Shown piece after piece: positions 32,600 to 34,352 of a DNA stretch of 34,352 bases. The notes beneath the pieces are model-generated. The model had not been told where the DNA came from and ran no database searches. It saw only the letters and a program-made list of their open reading frames with translations. The position numbers were made by a program, and so were the translations under genes. Numbering within the stretch: the first letter of the stretch is position 1; each line of letters begins with the position of its first letter. This DNA is from a bacterium (GTDB lineage: Bacteria > Bacteroidota > Bacteroidia > Bacteroidales > Muribaculaceae), in contig SFTJ01000028.1 in assembly GCA_004563195.1 (NCBI GenBank), positions 1 through 34,352 of the forward strand. Reading direction: 5' to 3'.

Positions 32600-32664
32600 A
32601 TAATTCTAAAAATAATAACTACCTTTACATCCAATAAACAAAACCTAATGACAAATCTAAACTA

Positions 32665-33015
32665 ATGAGTACTATATTACGCTTAATATTATCTTGCGCC
32701 GCTATCGGCATATCGGCATGGATTACACCCGGAGTTTCACTTCCCGAACTATCTTCTTCGGGCGGTGTGGTTACACTATTGGTGGTAGCCTTGGTTCTCG
32801 CATTACTCAACACTTTCATCAAGCCCATTATCAAACTGTTGGCGCTCCCCGTCACCGTGCTTACTCTCGGCTTGTTTGTATTCGTAATCAACGCCCTGAT
32901 TATCATGCTCTGCTCGTGGTTTGTCGACGGATTCATTGTAGAAGGCTTTGCCTCGGCTTTGGTGTTCAGCATGATTCTTTCGGTGGTTTCCTGGTTGCTC
33001 AACAAGGTGTTCTAA
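32665..33015 (+). CDS. DUF360 / phage-holin-4-like small membrane protein
   Basis: 116 aa with about four membrane segments covering nearly the whole protein. GISAWITPGVSLPE, LLVVALVLALLNTFIKPIIKLLALPVTVLTLGLFVFVINALIIML and FVDGFIVEGFASALVFSMILSVVSWLL match the YvlD/Phage_holin_4_2 family (PF04020). Despite the name, most members are chromosomal membrane proteins of unknown role and not phage lysis genes; no phage genes are nearby. It is monocistronic and divergent from the yitT-like gene. A small gap separates it from tdk. Confidence 0.9.
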   Translation: MSTILRLILSCAAIGISAWITPGVSLPELSSSGGVVTLLVVALVLALLNTFIKPIIKLLALPVTVLTLGLFVFVINALIIMLCSWFVDGFIVEGFASALVFSMILSVVSWLLNKVF

Positions 33016-33104
33016 GCCGCTGCAGTTCAGCACCATATCTCACACAACCGCAAGTTATTAACCACTGCCTTGCACATTGTTAATAACTAATTGCCGTCGT
33101 ATGG

Positions 33105-33134
33105 TTTCTACGTCGGCTTTATTCGCTATCTTTG
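33105..33134 (+). promoter_or_regulatory. Promoter of tdk
   Basis: -7 box TATCTTTG (33127-33134) with TTTC (33105-33108) 18 bp upstream. The ATG at 33192 gives a leader of about 50 nt. Confidence 0.65.
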
Positions 33135-33191
33135 CATCTGCAAAACAGAACTTAATAACAGAACACCTTTTACAAAAACCATCACGCTGAC

Positions 33192-33815
33192 ATGAACGGA
33201 TTCGGTAAATTATATTTCAGATACGGCACTATGGGCTCGGCTAAGACCGCCCTATTGCTCACCACAGCTTACAACTTCGAAGAGCGCGGCATGCCTTATA
33301 TGTGCATGAAGCCTTCTATCGACAATCGCGAAAAGGAAAATGTAATCCAATCGCGAATCGGCATTAAACGCGAATGCTCGTGGATTTTTCCGGATACCGA
33401 CCTTTATGAATACTGCGTAAAAATCTTCGACAAAAAAATGCGTGTCATCAACTGGATTCTCATCGACGAAGCGCAATTTCTCAGCGCTGCGCAAGTTGAC
33501 CAATTGGCTCGCCTGGTCGACGACTTCGGCACCAACATAGTGTGCTACGGCTTGCGCACCGATTTCCAATCGAATATGTTTGAAGGCTCTAAACGCCTTT
33601 TCGAAGTGGCTGACACCATCGACGAAATCAAGTCGACTTGCACCTGCGGCCGCAAAACCATCATCAACGCCCGCATCGACTCAAACGGCATGGTGCTCAC
33701 CGAGGGTTCGCAAGTTGAAATTGGTGGCGACGACAAATATATCGCCCTCTGCCGCCGCTGCTGGCGCAACCGCCGCATAGAATCGGCCGAACAAAACGCC
33801 CTGAAGTTCGAATAA
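33192..33815 (+). CDS. tdk: Thymidine kinase (TK1 type)
   Basis: 207 aa, close to the usual size. It phosphorylates thymidine to dTMP with ATP in the salvage pathway, in the cytosol. The P-loop is GTMGSAKT (12-19), where many TK1 enzymes have GxMxSGKT. The lid is followed by WILIDEAQFL with catalytic Glu93, and CYGLRTDF is a typical strand. Zinc Cys are at 150, 152, 187 and 190 (CTCGR and CRRCW). TK1 enzymes are usually feedback-inhibited by dTTP. The gene is a single unit from its own promoter; no terminator lies between it and the tandem-repeat tract downstream, so the transcript may continue to the hairpin at 34116-34160. Confidence 0.95.
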   Translation: MNGFGKLYFRYGTMGSAKTALLLTTAYNFEERGMPYMCMKPSIDNREKENVIQSRIGIKRECSWIFPDTDLYEYCVKIFDKKMRVINWILIDEAQFLSAAQVDQLARLVDDFGTNIVCYGLRTDFQSNMFEGSKRLFEVADTIDEIKSTCTCGRKTIINARIDSNGMVLTEGSQVEIGGDDKYIALCRRCWRNRRIESAEQNALKFE

Positions 33816-33839
33816 CTCCACCGCAATATCTCACAAGCA

Positions 33840-33853
33840 CGCAGATATCTGCG
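33840..33853. promoter_or_regulatory. 14-bp palindrome between tdk and the repeat tract
   Basis: CGCAGATATCTGCG is a perfect palindrome. No T-run follows, so it is not a typical terminator. It could be an operator or an mRNA hairpin. Confidence 0.4.
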
Positions 33854-33890
33854 TCGGCTATTCCAATAAACGGATAAGGCAAGTATCGTA

Positions 33891-34088
33891 ATGATAATCA
33901 GAATTATCCAAACAAATAAATCGCCGATATTCGCAAAAATCCAAACAAATAAACTGGCGTTTTTTGCAAAAATCCAAACAAATAAATCGCCGATTTTTGC
34001 AAAAATCCAAACAAATAAATCGCCAATTTTCGCAAAAATCCAAACAAATAAATCGTCAATTTTCGCAAAAATCCAAACAAATAATTAA
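33891..34088 (+). CDS. Possible repeat peptide (65 aa) encoded by 33-bp tandem repeats
   Basis: ATG at 33891 opens 65 residues made almost wholly of IQTNKSPIFAK repeats (five full units and IQTNN at the end). The 33-nt unit keeps the frame. Among units 1, 3 and 4 the three variable bases are all third codon positions, which is compatible with coding, but unit 2 (LAF) and unit 5 (S for P) have amino-acid changes. The minus strand is also open (33858-34043) because of the period, so openness alone proves little. A strong plus-strand terminator 28 nt after the stop favours plus-strand transcription. No signal peptide and no known family. This may instead be non-coding repeat DNA. Confidence 0.3.
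   Translation: MIIRIIQTNKSPIFAKIQTNKLAFFAKIQTNKSPIFAKIQTNKSPIFAKIQTNKSSIFAKIQTNN
33906..34084. repeat. 33-bp tandem repeats, five full copies plus a partial sixth
   Basis: Unit starts at 33906, 33939, 33972, 34005, 34038 and 34071, exactly 33 bp apart. Each unit begins with the invariant ATCCAAACAAATAAA and ends with GCAAAA; the variable part is 12 nt (for example TCGCCGATATTC, CTGGCGTTTTTT, TCGTCAATTTTC). There are no spacers, so it is a minisatellite-like array, not CRISPR. Confidence 0.97.
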
Positions 34089-34115
34089 TGTCGCCCCAAT
34101 AAAGTCAGACTATTG

Positions 34116-34160
34116 AGCAGGAGATAAACACTAATCACAGATGCTTATCTCCTGCTTTTT
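34116..34160 (+). terminator. Strong Rho-independent terminator after the repeat tract
   Basis: Perfect 12-bp stem 34116-34127/34145-34156 (AGCAGGAGATAA/TTATCTCCTGCT) with a 17-nt loop and TTTT at 34157-34160. It ends whatever transcript crosses the 33-bp repeats. Confidence 0.88.
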
Positions 34161-34162
34161 AG

Positions 34163-34216
34163 GGGGCAGCGGATTGTTTCGGTGAGGTCGGACTGGTCGG
34201 AAATGTCCGACGAATT
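34163..34216. repeat. Dispersed palindromic repeat, copy 2 (inverted relative to copy 1)
   Basis: GGTCGGACTGGTCGGA, then AATGTCCGACGAA, preceded by GGGGGCAGCGGATTGTTTCGG. Its reverse complement matches 1581-1636 at most positions, including both tails. It starts right after the terminator at 34116-34160. The remaining 34217-34352 has no gene; a short hairpin CCTGA/TCAGG occurs near 34281, and the final 24 nt resemble the reverse complement of 14490-14513. Confidence 0.75.
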
Positions 34217-34352
34217 TTTTGCTTATACAATGCTCATGCCGGGCATACAAAAAATTATTGCTGTCCGATAAACTATTGGCCTGACAGAAAAAATCAGGAC
34301 TGGCACCTATTTTTTAAAACAGATTTCTACCGATTAAGGCACAGATTTTCAC

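Noticed and set aside
32665..33015. Phage holin / prophage marker
   Set aside because: The Phage_holin_4_2 name is historical for this chromosomal family, and no other phage genes are near.
33858..34043. Minus-strand ORF through the 33-bp repeats
   Set aside because: The frame is open only because the period is a multiple of three. Differences between units change amino acids in this frame, and the terminator indicates plus-strand transcription.
33906..34084. CRISPR array
   Set aside because: Units are contiguous with a fixed 33-bp period and only about 12 variable, mutually similar bases. There are no unique spacers and no cas genes nearby.

Overview
The window looks like a chromosomal segment of a Bacteroidales bacterium. 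A Muribaculaceae-like gut lineage fits best, but that family call is an inference. Supporting signs are recurrent Bacteroidetes-type promoter boxes (TAnnTTTG, several with TTGC or TTTC 18-20 bp upstream), the near absence of Shine-Dalgarno sites, a Bacteroidetes-style LptD, CdaA beside folP, and an OPT transporter, a secreted type I pullulanase and a YitT protein typical of the group. Most genes are on the minus strand and have moderate G+C. Two blocks are visibly more A+T-rich: the Fic gene at the left end and the nuclease block at 15.2-18.1 kb.

Layout, left to right. 1-1.4 kb: the end of an unidentified gene, a terminator, and a Fic-family gene preceded by a perfect 12-bp inverted repeat. 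1.6-1.8 kb: a palindromic dispersed repeat and tRNA-Ser(UGA) with its own promoter and terminator. 1.9-7.2 kb (minus): glycerate kinase, secreted type I pullulanase, a secreted GH3 glycosidase and a small four-Cys protein. 7.4-8.6 kb (plus): a membrane-anchored protein with a Nudix-like helix. 9-13.6 kb (minus): OPT transporter, TrpRS, inositol-monophosphatase-type phosphatase and an Lrp/AsnC regulator. 13.7 kb (plus): a GNAT acetyltransferase.

14.2-18.5 kb is an accessory island. Three nuclease genes lie end to end with ATGA overlaps: a DUF1016/YhcG-type PD-(D/E)xK nuclease broken by a one-base frameshift, an HNH endonuclease, and a protein resembling HpaII-family restriction enzymes. No DNA methyltransferase is present in the window. 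Mosaics of degenerate dispersed repeats lie on both sides, with the CTGTG-rich family in opposite orientations.

18.5-20.1 kb (plus): a ZnuA-like metal-binding lipoprotein and its ATPase, without a permease gene. 20.1-26.5 kb (minus): acyltransferase 3, LptD, and a folP-cdaA-HD-phosphohydrolase operon. 26.7-29.9 kb (minus): two NSS-family sodium symporters with a small one-TM protein translationally coupled between them. 30.2-33.8 kb: VanZ-like protein, outer-membrane beta-barrel protein, YitT-family protein, a DUF360/phage-holin-4-like membrane protein and thymidine kinase.

The right end carries five perfect-period 33-bp tandem repeats that keep an 11-residue peptide repeat open on the plus strand, then a strong terminator. 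Beyond it is an inverted copy of the palindromic repeat seen at 1.6 kb. The most unusual items are the methylase-less nuclease island, the 33-bp repeat tract, the Fic protein lacking its catalytic His, the Nudix-like membrane protein and the coupled NSS/small-protein operon.
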